Assembly: GCF_000559085.1 (NCBI RefSeq)
Contig: NZ_JALN02000002.1
Span: 248,001-312,000, forward strand
Reading direction: 5' to 3'
DNA: 64,000 bases
Source: Mycolicibacterium aromaticivorans JS19b1 = JCM 16368
GTDB taxonomy: Bacteria; Actinomycetota; Actinomycetes; Mycobacteriales; Mycobacteriaceae
Shown in pieces: positions 44,885 to 53,759 of this stretch; the stretch's first letter is position 1, and every line of letters begins with the position of its first letter. Under the pieces are notes generated by a model, which saw nothing but the letters and a program-made list of their open reading frames with translations, had not been told where the DNA came from and searched no databases. The position numbers and the translations under genes were made by a program.

Positions 44885-45898
44885 TCAACGGCAGTCTTCA
44901 CACAAGCCGCCGACCAGCAGATGCCGTTGGAACTTCAAGTAGCAGCCCGTGCAAGTCTCTTCGCGTTCAGCGCGCCGATCGCATTTACATCGCTTACATG
45001 AAGGACAGAACTGTTGGCCACAGTCATCGCAGGGATAGCCGCGAACTGTTAAGGTTCGGCCACAGCAGGCGATCTCGGCAGATGGCCTTCGGTCGAATTC
45101 TCCGGGTGCATCAATGTGGAGTTGTTCGGAGTTCCACAAGTCTAAGTCGGCCAGAATCGCCATGACACGGGTGCCCTCGCAAACCGCGTCCGCGTAGTAC
45201 TCACGCTGGGTGCCCCACGGCGCACTCCAGTAGCTAAGTCTAGTCCAACTGTCTCCGGACCGCATGTTGAGGAACGGGTGGCCAGTGGGCACGGCATTCC
45301 CCGGCCATGGAAAGACGCTCGGCCAGCCCTCCTCGACGTCAGGCATCACGCTAGCGTAAGCGACGCTGCCTGAGGCTCTGTCGATCAAAACCACTGAGCC
45401 GGAACAGGTTAAGCGCTTCGCCAGGGCGATAGCACATACGGGCCCACTTGCTTCGCTTCGGTTATACAGCTCGATTACATGCGAGGCGCGGACAGGTCCA
45501 GCGCCAACGACTGAATCAATCAGCGCTTCCGGGAGCAAGAGCCGCTGGGCGATTCTGTCGCACAACGTTTCGAGCATGCGTTGTGGTTCTGATTGATCCG
45601 CTAGCCAGTCATAGAGCTCGTCCTGTTGCTCGACTAGCCAGTGCGCGAGTTCGTGGGCCAACGTGAAGTTCTGCCGTTTGCTCCAACGTGTCGGCGCGTA
45701 GAGGATCACACCGTCCTGTAGATACGAAACTCCATCGCATGCGCCGCCGTCGTCTCGTCGTTGGGAGAGGTGCTCTACGGCTTGAACCTTCAGATTCAAA
45801 GCGTTGCAAAGGGTGTCGATAGGGTCAGCGGCAAATCTGGTGCGCGTGCCCGCCTCTAACTGATCAAGCGCAAGTTTCGTAGCGCGGTCAAGATCCAT
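44885..45898 (-). CDS. ImmA/IrrE-family metalloprotease with C-terminal zinc-ribbon
   Basis: 337 residues. The zinc-protease motif is TLAHELAHWLVEQQDEL (HExxH, near residue 80). Its N-terminus and the lack of a signal peptide fit cytosolic ImmA/IrrE peptidases, which cleave XRE-type repressors. The last about 70 residues hold a dense Cys cluster (CCGRT, CDDCGQQFC, CKRCKC, CTGC, CEDC) suggestive of zinc-binding ribbons, an unusual addition. It is translationally coupled (11-bp overlap) to the XRE gene, its likely target. Confidence 0.87.
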   Translation of the reverse strand: MDLDRATKLALDQLEAGTRTRFAADPIDTLCNALNLKVQAVEHLSQRRDDGGACDGVSYLQDGVILYAPTRWSKRQNFTLAHELAHWLVEQQDELYDWLADQSEPQRMLETLCDRIAQRLLLPEALIDSVVGAGPVRASHVIELYNRSEASGPVCAIALAKRLTCSGSVVLIDRASGSVAYASVMPDVEEGWPSVFPWPGNAVPTGHPFLNMRSGDSWTRLSYWSAPWGTQREYYADAVCEGTRVMAILADLDLWNSEQLHIDAPGEFDRRPSAEIACCGRTLTVRGYPCDDCGQQFCPSCKRCKCDRRAEREETCTGCYLKFQRHLLVGGLCEDCR

Positions 45899-46562
45899 GA
45901 TTGGGATCTCGTTCCTCCATCGCGGTGATCAGTGCATCGAGTGACTGCAACATCTGATCTTGATCGGGGCGATCGCCACGGTGGACAGTTGCAAGCATCC
46001 GCGATTGCAGTGCCGACGACGCCAACGAATGCGAAACACCTTGAAGCCGCGCCCATCTCCGTGCCAGGCCTTCAAAACGAGCAGACCGGACGATCGAAGC
46101 AAGTGTTTGAGTGTCAGATGACGAACTTCGATCTATCGTCAGTTCCTCTGGCGAGACGCCGAGGGCTTCGGAGATGGCCTTTATCAGTGCTGGCGCCACA
46201 TTCGCGTCTGTCTGGTTTTCCCATTGGAAAACGTCCCGCACAGCGATGTCCCACCCTCGGGTCTGCAAACGGCCAGCGATGTCGCTTGGCTTGAGCTTCG
46301 CGTTCTTTCTCGCGCGAGACATGGCGCGAGGATCCAAGCCAAGACGTGGATCCGGGATCAGTCCGAGCATGGCGGCGACTGGGTCCGCCTCCAAGGGAGG
46401 AGCTTCGTGGCCCGCCTCCCACAGAAGTTCTGCCACGTCTATTAGCGAAGCGATCTCAGTGCGATTGGGTTCAGGCCAGTCGGCAGTGAAGGACTCAATG
46501 TCCTTGTGCGATCTGGAATCCAGGAAGTCCTGCAGAATCCTGTCACGATCTTCGTTGGTCAT
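45888..46562 (-). CDS. XRE-like DNA-binding regulator
   Basis: 224 residues. The N-terminal 75 residues are acidic and helical. A helix-turn-helix of XRE type spans about 83-135 (MSRARKNAKLKPSDIAGRL, VFQWENQTDANVAPALIKAISEALGVSPEEL). A helical C-terminus follows. It overlaps the sigma gene by 4 bp and the peptidase gene by 11 bp. Cleavage by the neighbouring ImmA/IrrE peptidase is the expected switch, as in ICEBs1-type control (inference). Confidence 0.82.
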   Translation of the reverse strand: MTNEDRDRILQDFLDSRSHKDIESFTADWPEPNRTEIASLIDVAELLWEAGHEAPPLEADPVAAMLGLIPDPRLGLDPRAMSRARKNAKLKPSDIAGRLQTRGWDIAVRDVFQWENQTDANVAPALIKAISEALGVSPEELTIDRSSSSDTQTLASIVRSARFEGLARRWARLQGVSHSLASSALQSRMLATVHRGDRPDQDQMLQSLDALITAMEERDPNHGS

Positions 46563-47089
46563 CTGCTCCCTCCTGTCAAACCCATCGCTTCTCTCAATGT
46601 TTGGATAGCTGCGGCGCTGATTTGGCTCACGCGAGCCGGTGTGACACCCAATTCGGCCGCGACCTCAGATCTTGGACGATCACGCGCAACGTACTCCCAG
46701 GCCACATACCTTTGCTGGTCGGTGAGCAACGGGAAGTGTTGCGTCACCTGGCGCGCCTGCCGTTGCCGATCGATGGCGTCGTCGATGTCCTCAACGTGAT
46801 ATCGAGGGTCTGCGGTGTCGTGTTCCTCAGCCAGCGGCGGGCCCGCGTGGCGGACTACCGCAGAGTCAAGGATGTCGAGTGCGCGCCGTTGGGTGATCCT
46901 GATCAACACCGCTTCCCAGCTGATCACATCCGCTGGGGGCGATTTCATCAATGAGACCATGGCCGCTTGGACGGCGTCCCCGGCTTGGTCAGCCAGTCCG
47001 GCCTCACGCAGCACTTTAGCGGCGACCCTGTACATCGCGTCGCGATGCCTCTGATACAACGCCGCCCAGTCTGGATGACCGGGCATCAT
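46559..47089 (-). CDS. ECF-like RNA polymerase sigma factor
   Basis: 176 residues. Region 2 is visible in WAALYQRHRDAMYRVAAKVL and a C-terminal region 4 helix-turn-helix in RSEVAAELGVTPARVSQISAAAIQTLREAM. The linker is short, so it is a minimal two-domain sigma. It is the first gene of a sigma-XRE-protease operon. No anti-sigma gene is seen; the XRE or protease may take that role. Which promoters it serves is unknown, but the divergent small gene and CBASS genes are candidates. Confidence 0.83.
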   Translation of the reverse strand: MMPGHPDWAALYQRHRDAMYRVAAKVLREAGLADQAGDAVQAAMVSLMKSPPADVISWEAVLIRITQRRALDILDSAVVRHAGPPLAEEHDTADPRYHVEDIDDAIDRQRQARQVTQHFPLLTDQQRYVAWEYVARDRPRSEVAAELGVTPARVSQISAAAIQTLREAMGLTGGSR

Positions 47090-47463
47090 CCAGCCACCAC
47101 CGATAGGCGATCAGCACGGTGGCGCGCCATTCCCACCTCCAACTCCTTCGCTACGCACGCCAGCTTGTTCTCGATCTTGGGCTTACAACATGTAGTCGAT
47201 ACAGATGCTCGTCGAGTTAGGAATGCCGACAACGACCAATGCCGGGGATATGCGGGCACCTGCAACCGGCCGCCGATCCAATGCCGGCAGAACTCACGCT
47301 GACCTCGGTGACGTGCAGTTTCCTAGCTTCACCTTCGTCTTCGGCAGCTGAACACGACACAGCGATGACGCGTACTAACTCCACTGTCGGCTGTGTCGAC
47401 TACTAGATGAGGACATGCGACAACACAGCCGGCGCGAGAGTCCTCAGGGAGGAGGTGAGCACC
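47090..47463. other. 374-bp divergent intergenic region
   Basis: It lies between the sigma operon (minus) and the small basic gene (plus) and should hold both promoters. I see no coding frame with family features, no repeat A or B, and only a short CGACAACACAGCCGGC-type stretch near 47415. No boxes can be assigned. Confidence 0.5.
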
Positions 47464-47625
47464 ATGGCGAAGAACACCAGGCGCGACTATCGCGTCGGCG
47501 CGGTCAAGGGCCGCAGCGAGTTCAAGGTCGGGCAGACTTGGTTCAAGCGGGACACGGCCACCGGGCGAATCCTGGACGGCAGCCCGCACGAACACAAGGG
47601 CGTGCGCAACGAAAAGAAGAAGTAG
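47464..47625 (+). CDS. small basic conserved protein
   Basis: 53 residues from the ATG at 47464, preceded by an excellent GGGAGGAGG site. It is Lys/Arg-rich, starts AKNTRRDYRVGAVKGRS and contains TWFKRDTATGRI and a C-terminal HKGVRNEKKK. Short proteins of this pattern recur in actinobacteria without known function. Nucleic-acid binding is plausible from charge alone. It precedes the CBASS genes by 264 bp on the same strand. Confidence 0.7.
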   Translation: MAKNTRRDYRVGAVKGRSEFKVGQTWFKRDTATGRILDGSPHEHKGVRNEKKK

Positions 47626-47889
47626 AGATTCTCGCCGGCGGCTGGGGCCTCCAGCCGCCGCCACGCCACCCGCAGACTCGACAGTCTGGCGTACACGAGA
47701 GCACCGCCGGTTCCACTGATCTACGTGTGCGCTCGACGCCTCAACCTATGACGCGTTTCGATCAGCAACGTATCAGGCTGTATACCACCAGAATTCCGTA
47801 CCGGCCCACCTAGGTGCCACGCGATCGGTGGCCGTTACAGGTACCGATGCAATCACGGCGCAACCGCCCACTTCAGAGGAGACATTACG

Positions 47890-49035
47890 TTGGCGCTCAC
47901 CGAACTTGACCGCCGCACGTTGTGGGTCCGAGCCGGAGGCCGCTGCACCCTGTGTAAAAAGTATCTTCTCGAGGGCGGCCTCAGCAGCAAGGAAGTCCCC
48001 CTCGGGGAGGGGGCACATATTGTTGGCGCAGTCGAGTCGACGAAATCGCCCCGCGGACTTGATCCCCTGCCCGTTGAGCAACGGGATGAGGTCGACAACA
48101 TCATGCTGGCGTGCTCGGGCTGCCACACCGAGATCGACCAACAGAAGGTGGCAGGTCTGCTTGACGTGGACTTCCTTCGACAGCGCAAGCGTGAACACGA
48201 GGCCGACATCCGAACGCAAACCGACCTCCTGAAGGACAAACGCACCGCGATTGTCCGGATGGCCGGTGACATCCGTGGCGACGTCATGCAGCTCCCGCGC
48301 GCTGCAGCCGCTGAAGCTGTCATCCGTAATGCGCAACGATTTCCGAACTTCTTGGAATCCTATGACCGTCAAGGTGTCGAGATCGACCTGCAAAGACTGC
48401 CGGGCGAGCACCCACTTGCCCCGGGGTACTACGACCAGGCAGTCGCCGTGATCGACAGCGCAGTCGACGGTCGGATACGACCGGGAATCGTCAACGGCGA
48501 TATCTCGCACCTGAGCGTCTTCGCGATCGCCCGGCTGCCGCTGCTGATCTACCTGGGGTTCAAACTCGACGACGGGGTACCGCTCGACATCTACCAACGT
48601 CACCGCTCCACCGACTCCTGGATGTGGCCCCAAATCGATGACCCAGGAACCGATTTCAGCGTGTCATTCATCGGCGGGGAGACCTCCGCCACAGCGGGTG
48701 TACTCGTCACCAATCTCTCCGGAACAACACCTCCGAGCGACCTCCCCGATAATCTTCGCGACTTGCCGATGTGGACGCTGCAACCAACCAGCCAGCCCGC
48801 CGAGGACATCTTCTCTCACCCGGCGGTCCTGGCCCGTTACACCGCTGCGGTACGCACCTACTTCACCAATCTAGAAGCGACACACAAACAGCTGCGCAGC
48901 CTCCATGTGTTCGGAGCGTTGCCGCTGGCAGGTGCACTCGCTTTCGGGAGCATCCTCAAGTCCGCCAATTTGCGACCGACCATCATCACTTACGACCGGA
49001 CCGGCGAAGGCTATCGCCGGGCCTTGGAGGTATAG
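47890..49035 (+). CDS. cap5: CBASS effector: HNH nuclease with SAVED domain (Cap5-like)
   Basis: A TTG start at 47890 is supported by AGGAG 8 bp upstream; 381 residues. The HNH domain occupies 1-90, with paired zinc cysteines (C19/C22 and C75/C78), AHIVG (H43), N70 and H79. The C-terminal half has the SAVED cyclic-nucleotide sensor pattern (LHVFGALPLAGALAFGSILKSA). Cap5 proteins bind the CD-NTase product and then degrade DNA, killing the phage-infected cell. The CD-NTase gene follows by 3 bp. Length and order match known two-gene CBASS operons. Confidence 0.88.
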   Translation: MALTELDRRTLWVRAGGRCTLCKKYLLEGGLSSKEVPLGEGAHIVGAVESTKSPRGLDPLPVEQRDEVDNIMLACSGCHTEIDQQKVAGLLDVDFLRQRKREHEADIRTQTDLLKDKRTAIVRMAGDIRGDVMQLPRAAAAEAVIRNAQRFPNFLESYDRQGVEIDLQRLPGEHPLAPGYYDQAVAVIDSAVDGRIRPGIVNGDISHLSVFAIARLPLLIYLGFKLDDGVPLDIYQRHRSTDSWMWPQIDDPGTDFSVSFIGGETSATAGVLVTNLSGTTPPSDLPDNLRDLPMWTLQPTSQPAEDIFSHPAVLARYTAAVRTYFTNLEATHKQLRSLHVFGALPLAGALAFGSILKSANLRPTIITYDRTGEGYRRALEV

Positions 49036-49038
49036 CCC

Positions 49039-50427
49039 GTGCCCACCGATTTCGACGCCCACTTCACCGCCTTCTTAGAGAGCACGGTAAATCTCAAGCA
49101 GCACCGCCTCGACCAGCTCGATGCCCGTGTGTCGGCAATTACCAACGCATTTAAGAAGGATGCGCAGATGGGCAGCCTGTACAAGGAGCACCTACCGCAA
49201 GGTTCGTGGGCCCACCGGACGATCATCGATCCAGTCACCGAATACGACGAATTTGACGCCGACATACTGCTTCACCTAGAGAACGTTCCGGAATGGAACG
49301 ACAACCCAAAGATGTACCTACAACAGGTCCGAGCCGCGTTCAAACGCACCAGCCAATACAAGGACAAGCTAAAGCGGAAGAACCGCTGCGTGCGCATCTC
49401 CTACGCCAACGACTGCCACGTCGATGTGGTGCCGGCGATCACCCTTGAGAACGGCAATCAAGCCATCATCTTCTACCGCGACAACGTATTTGAAGACACC
49501 AACCCGGTTGGATTTGCAGACTGGATGAAAGAACGCGACGACATCAGCGGGGGCCAGCTGCGGCGGGTCATCCGATTGCTGAAGTGGCTACGCGACTTCA
49601 AGAACACGTTCACGTGCCCCTCGGTGATCCTGACCGTAATGCTCGGCGGGCGAGTCCAGTTCTGGGACCCCCAAACCGCATACTCCGACACACCCACCGC
49701 CCTCGTGCATCTCCTGGAGGCGTTGCACACCTGGTTGGACGCCTACCTTGGAAGCCCACCGCTAGATGACCCAAGCTGCCCCGGTGTCAGTTTCAGCCAC
49801 CGCTGGGACGACCCCACCATCATCGCCAACTTCAAATCGAAGATCGCTGACTATGCCCGATGGGCCCGCGAAGCCTACGACCTGCAAGGCGTTGACGACG
49901 CCGCAGCCCTCACCGCATGGCAGAAGTTATTCGGGCCCGAATTTGCAGCCGACGAGGTAAAGGCCGCCCGCAACGACATCGTGGCAGCCAAAGTCACCCG
50001 CGAGCTCGCCGCACGCGTCACCGTGTTGCCGCCAGCCGAAATCGCACCAGACGAGGAATTCATCCACGATCGGTACCCGGTCAGCGCTCCGCGTTACAGC
50101 GCCAATATCGAAGCGACCATTATCAACTTGCCGCGCAACAACTTTCTGCGCAAGAGGCGAGTCGTTGCAAAGAGCCGGGAGTTGCAGTTCAACCTGCGCA
50201 CCGATACACCCGAACCCTACGAAGTGCTGTGGAAGGTTCGCAACCACGGACCCGAGGCAGCCCGCGTGCCCGGCGGCCTACGCGGCCAGATCCGCATCGG
50301 TGGCAACAAGACTCGCAACGTCCACAACGAATCGACCCTCTACCGCGGTTCACACTACGTCGAGGCGTACGTGGTGAAAGATGACATGGTGGTCGCAAGC
50401 GACCACCACACCGTGACAATCGAATAA
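49039..50427 (+). CDS. cdnX: CBASS cyclic-oligonucleotide synthase (CD-NTase) with C-terminal sensor-like domain
   Basis: 462 residues from a GTG. The nucleotidyltransferase core shows GS (55-56), DEFDAD (D73 and D75) and a third Asp in HVDVVP (D129). A helical CD-NTase lid follows. Residues about 335-462 form a beta-rich tail (RNNFLRKRRVVAKSRELQF, LWKVRNHGPEA, YVEAYVVKDDM) resembling the AGS-C nucleotide-sensing domain. On infection the enzyme would make a cyclic di- or trinucleotide that activates Cap5. No Cap2/Cap3 or HORMA/TRIP13 genes are adjacent, so it is a minimal type I-like system. The clade cannot be given. Confidence 0.87.
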   Translation: MPTDFDAHFTAFLESTVNLKQHRLDQLDARVSAITNAFKKDAQMGSLYKEHLPQGSWAHRTIIDPVTEYDEFDADILLHLENVPEWNDNPKMYLQQVRAAFKRTSQYKDKLKRKNRCVRISYANDCHVDVVPAITLENGNQAIIFYRDNVFEDTNPVGFADWMKERDDISGGQLRRVIRLLKWLRDFKNTFTCPSVILTVMLGGRVQFWDPQTAYSDTPTALVHLLEALHTWLDAYLGSPPLDDPSCPGVSFSHRWDDPTIIANFKSKIADYARWAREAYDLQGVDDAAALTAWQKLFGPEFAADEVKAARNDIVAAKVTRELAARVTVLPPAEIAPDEEFIHDRYPVSAPRYSANIEATIINLPRNNFLRKRRVVAKSRELQFNLRTDTPEPYEVLWKVRNHGPEAARVPGGLRGQIRIGGNKTRNVHNESTLYRGSHYVEAYVVKDDMVVASDHHTVTIE

Positions 50428-50557
50428 GCAGTCGCGCCGGACATGGCGCTGGCCCGTGTCGCTACAACAGGTATCCCGCCAAATCGCCGATAACAACCAA
50501 CTATGTCTGGCGCGAGTGCGGTCGGAAATCATTCCCGATAGCTAGATAGGCTACGCA

Positions 50558-50782
50558 ACTTCCACTCGAAAATGGCGGATCCGCCATCGTCCGCCATTTT
50601 GAAATGGAATCCGCCATCTTTGAGTGGAACCTACATCTCGTCTTCTCGTGTAGGTTCCACTCAACGTTGGCGGATGCCGTCTCCCCTATCTGCGCCTTTC
50701 CGAAATTCCACTGGTTATGGCGGACGCTTAATTCCATTTTCGATGGCGGATCCTAGAACCACACGGTTGTCCAGATCTTGAT
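50558..50782. repeat. dispersed repeat B, copy 3 with extra inverted units
   Basis: At least six TTCCACT-n-TGGCGGA units: CTTCCACTCGAAAATGGCGG at 50558, two inverted units to about 50640, then the direct set from GTAGGTTCCACTC at 50650 to 50782. Some neighbouring units are palindromic. It occupies the 408-bp gap 50428-50835, with no gene there. It resembles a paired, inverted set of IS21/Mu-like transposase sites left after loss of the element body. Confidence 0.75.
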
Positions 50783-50835
50783 TGCATGCCGTACAGGGGA
50801 AATACGTTCGAGGCTGCGACCCCGTGTCTCGGCGC

Positions 50836-51864
50836 TTACTCCGCGACGGGAGGACGTAGATCTGGAGAATCTGCTGCGGCAACGATCTCGGCGGCGACGA
50901 CGATGGCGTCTTCCGACTGCGCACGGCTGATGCTTCTCTTTGTATGGATTGCATCGTTGCGAACGTGGACGAGTCTCTCGCGGTAACGATCCGGGAGCGT
51001 GCCGCCACATTCATCCAGCCAATATCTGCAAAGCTGCCCGAGCGTACGGCGCTCGAGTTTCTGGTCCACCTCCGCATCGTCGAGGCCCTTTCTTGCTAGG
51101 TGCGTGGCGATCATCTGGGTGACACCAACCTCGGCCGCGGTACCTGCGTCGATGGCGGCCCGCCTGTGGTCGTAGCCCAGGTACATTGAGCGGGCATCGC
51201 GCAGGAATAGCCATGCTGCGGAGGGCATTCCGTGGTCTTCTGCTGATCTCATACACTGCCTCAGCTTGTCGGCGGTAAGAGGCGAATACGGGAGCATGAC
51301 GTACCGACCCGGTTGAGCTGCCACGAAGGTCACTTGATTCTTGTCGCCGTCGCCGTCGAGCTGCGTCCAGAAAGCTGTTCCGTTGAAGTGCCAGCCTGGT
51401 GACGCAGGGCCGAGCCGTGACAAGTCCTGTTGGTAGAGCACCTCGATCCAGGCGGCAACGGACCGCCACCAGACGGGGGCACCGCGCGCGATGTCCTCAG
51501 CGAGCATGCGCACGCCAGCATCATCGGTGTCGACCTCGACTACGGTCCGCAGTCGTTTTACTTGCGCTGCCGTCGGAACTCCCCCGTCGCCGGCGCGGTG
51601 AGTCACCTCACCCCACAACGGACCGTCGGAGGAGGCGCTCGCTACTTCGTTGGCAGGCAGTCTGATCCCGCGGAAATGCCATTCCGGCTCTGCCAACGGC
51701 GGTCGCTCGACATTCATGGCGTTCATATCAATGGGCGGCAGGGTGATGACGACCTGATGTCCGGCTATGCGTGCTGGGTAACGCTGCTGCAGCGCATCCA
51801 CGACGATTAAGACCGCGACGGGACACTGGATGAAGCCTTCTAAGATCCTCACCCCGTTTACCAT
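50836..51864 (-). CDS. hypothetical protein with HEPN-like R-x4-H motif
   Basis: 342 residues, soluble. The N-terminal 240 residues are beta-rich and unfamiliar (WHFRGIRLPANEV, GRYVMLPYSPL). The C-terminal about 90 are helical and end ERLVHVRNDAIHTKRSISRAQSEDAIVVAAEIV, where RNDAIH fits the Rx4-6H active site of HEPN RNases. The start choice at 51864 is uncertain. It stands alone next to the CBASS system, so an antiviral RNase role is plausible but unproven. Confidence 0.6.
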   Translation of the reverse strand: MVNGVRILEGFIQCPVAVLIVVDALQQRYPARIAGHQVVITLPPIDMNAMNVERPPLAEPEWHFRGIRLPANEVASASSDGPLWGEVTHRAGDGGVPTAAQVKRLRTVVEVDTDDAGVRMLAEDIARGAPVWWRSVAAWIEVLYQQDLSRLGPASPGWHFNGTAFWTQLDGDGDKNQVTFVAAQPGRYVMLPYSPLTADKLRQCMRSAEDHGMPSAAWLFLRDARSMYLGYDHRRAAIDAGTAAEVGVTQMIATHLARKGLDDAEVDQKLERRTLGQLCRYWLDECGGTLPDRYRERLVHVRNDAIHTKRSISRAQSEDAIVVAAEIVAAADSPDLRPPVAE

Positions 51865-52027
51865 CCTCCGACGTTTGGAGGTTTGAACTTCGACTGCATC
51901 TCACAGTCAGGCTCACCGGGGGCCTTTCAGACTTGCATCAGGATGGTGGCACCAGGTTTCCTCGATCGAAGGACTCCATTCCTGCGACGTGACGCCGAGA
52001 TACTTCGTCGTCGGTGCTTGGCGCCGC

Positions 52028-52666
52028 TCACTCGCTTCGGGGCGTGGCCCTGCCCGGTTTCGGTGCGGCAGCCATCCAGAGTGCAACGTCGATTCGGCGC
52101 AGCAGTCCGACGTGCGCGGGAGCGTTTCGGCATGCGCGCTCGATGACGCTGCGCCGCTGGTCGTCTTTGAGCTGGTCATGCATGGACACCCAGAACAGTT
52201 CATCGCGTGGAGCCAGCATCCGATCGACCCGCTCGTCGAAGATGGGGATCAGTCGAGGTCGTTTGGCAGCCATGAGCTTGCCAGCGGTCACACCACCAAC
52301 CTGAGGCAGCTGTTTGAGGGCGGCGTGCAGATCATCGGCCGCGCTTCCCACGCTGACATCCAACCGGCCCACCGACCACAAATCCATCTCACGTGGGATA
52401 GCGCGAAGTAGGGCGTTGAAACGCTCGGTGTCGGTGATCAGCAACCTGGCCGCCGCCTCCGGGGGCACCTCCACACTGAGCGCCTCGACGGCCACAATGT
52501 CGCTGGCCTCAAACCGATTCGGATCGCCGATCGCAGCGAAGTGATCGAACCAGCGCCCGGTGAACATATCGCCCGGCTCGGCGTCGAAATAGCGCCGAAG
52601 ATCGCGATCGACTTGCTCAGAGTTCTCGTCGAACCACTGCGTCAGATCAATTTTGAAGCTGGACAT
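52028..52666 (-). CDS. DUF6308-family-like protein
   Basis: The ATG at 52666 has GGAGG 6 bp upstream and gives 212 residues. The sequence matches my recollection of the DUF6308 family: MFTGRWFDHFA...DPNRFEASDIVAVEALSV, then LKQLPQVGGVTAGKLMAAKRPRLIPIFDERV and IDVALWM. The VGGVTAGKL segment resembles a helix-hairpin-helix DNA-binding turn. No catalytic role is known to me. A longer frame to 52747 lacks a good ribosome site. Confidence 0.7.
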   Translation of the reverse strand: MSSFKIDLTQWFDENSEQVDRDLRRYFDAEPGDMFTGRWFDHFAAIGDPNRFEASDIVAVEALSVEVPPEAAARLLITDTERFNALLRAIPREMDLWSVGRLDVSVGSAADDLHAALKQLPQVGGVTAGKLMAAKRPRLIPIFDERVDRMLAPRDELFWVSMHDQLKDDQRRSVIERACRNAPAHVGLLRRIDVALWMAAAPKPGRATPRSE

Positions 52667-52826
52667 CTGCAACCTCCGGGCTCGGTGTGTTCGCCATACG
52701 ACCCGCAACCCTGGGCCGCGCGCCGGCACCCGCAAGGTCGCGGCCACTGGGCCAATCCGAAGTCTAGTGATGCGGTACGACTAGCTGCGCGAATTTGTTG
52801 CCCGTCCGCTCCGTAAACTCACGTCG

Positions 52827-53759
52827 GTGGCAGGCACAGCATCGGAAGGCACCAGACAGGACATCGACGGCCGCTACCTGGCACCTCCACCGGAGCCAGG
52901 TAGCTCAGTCGTCACGGCCTGGGCCGATGATTACATCCACTTCGAGAACGAGCCTGAGTGGCAAAAGCGTCTGCGCAAAACTATTACGGCTCGATGCGCG
53001 GAGCTACACCCGTCTTCCCACGAAGTCCTACACGCCGCCTTCTACGGTTACAAACCACCGCGCATGGATATCGAGAACCTCGTACTGTGCAACCTCCACT
53101 ACTCGTTCAAACAGCCTGGCCGCCACGGGATTCGCTTCGAACACGGACTCAAGACACCTGCAGCACCTAACGGGGAGGCGTACCGAGTCGGTTACCGCTA
53201 CGCGCTCGTACCCCACGAAGGCGGCTACATCGACTGGCAGCAGGGCCGCACGGTGGCGTCGTTCGATTGGACCGACCTCGGCGAGTTCCGCCGCGAGAAA
53301 GTCCCGGCTCAGGTCTGGCTAGCGCTCGCGCGCCGTCGCGGCGGGCAGCCCGAACCAACTCTCGTAGCGGGAACGCCTTTCGCCGTCAACATGAAAATCC
53401 GACCACCGCGCGCAAACTCACCCGGCCCGAATGCCGAACTGGTTAAGGGAATCATCGACGGTGTCGTCAGCGCATTCCAAGCCCACACCGACCATTCGAC
53501 ATCGGGCGAAGTCGCGGCACGGCTCGCGAAAGTCCTCCCCGCCGCTCCCAAGGAGATCGAGACCCTCCTGCTCGAACGCAGATGGTCCGTGCTGGGTGCC
53601 GTGCCCCGACTGGTCTTTCTACGGGGTCCCGCGGTGCAGTGGAATCCCGCCGACGACTGGTGTTCCGCTGGTGAGCTCCTCACTGCTACACCTGAACCGA
53701 CCGGCACAGGCTGGGCGATCAGCGGACAGATCGTCGAACTGTCACGCCGATCACGCTGA
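52827..53759 (+). CDS. hypothetical protein, unknown family
   Basis: 310 residues from the GTG at 52827. There are no transmembrane segments or known motifs. It has a beta-rich central region (FEHGLKTPAAPNGEAYRVGYRYALVPHEGG, PFAVNMKIRPPRAN) and a helical then beta C-terminus. It is convergent with the HEPN-motif gene whose end lies 24 bp away, and divergent from DUF6308. The context suggests a defence-island accessory, but nothing in the sequence shows what it does. Confidence 0.6.
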   Translation: MAGTASEGTRQDIDGRYLAPPPEPGSSVVTAWADDYIHFENEPEWQKRLRKTITARCAELHPSSHEVLHAAFYGYKPPRMDIENLVLCNLHYSFKQPGRHGIRFEHGLKTPAAPNGEAYRVGYRYALVPHEGGYIDWQQGRTVASFDWTDLGEFRREKVPAQVWLALARRRGGQPEPTLVAGTPFAVNMKIRPPRANSPGPNAELVKGIIDGVVSAFQAHTDHSTSGEVAARLAKVLPAAPKEIETLLLERRWSVLGAVPRLVFLRGPAVQWNPADDWCSAGELLTATPEPTGTGWAISGQIVELSRRSR

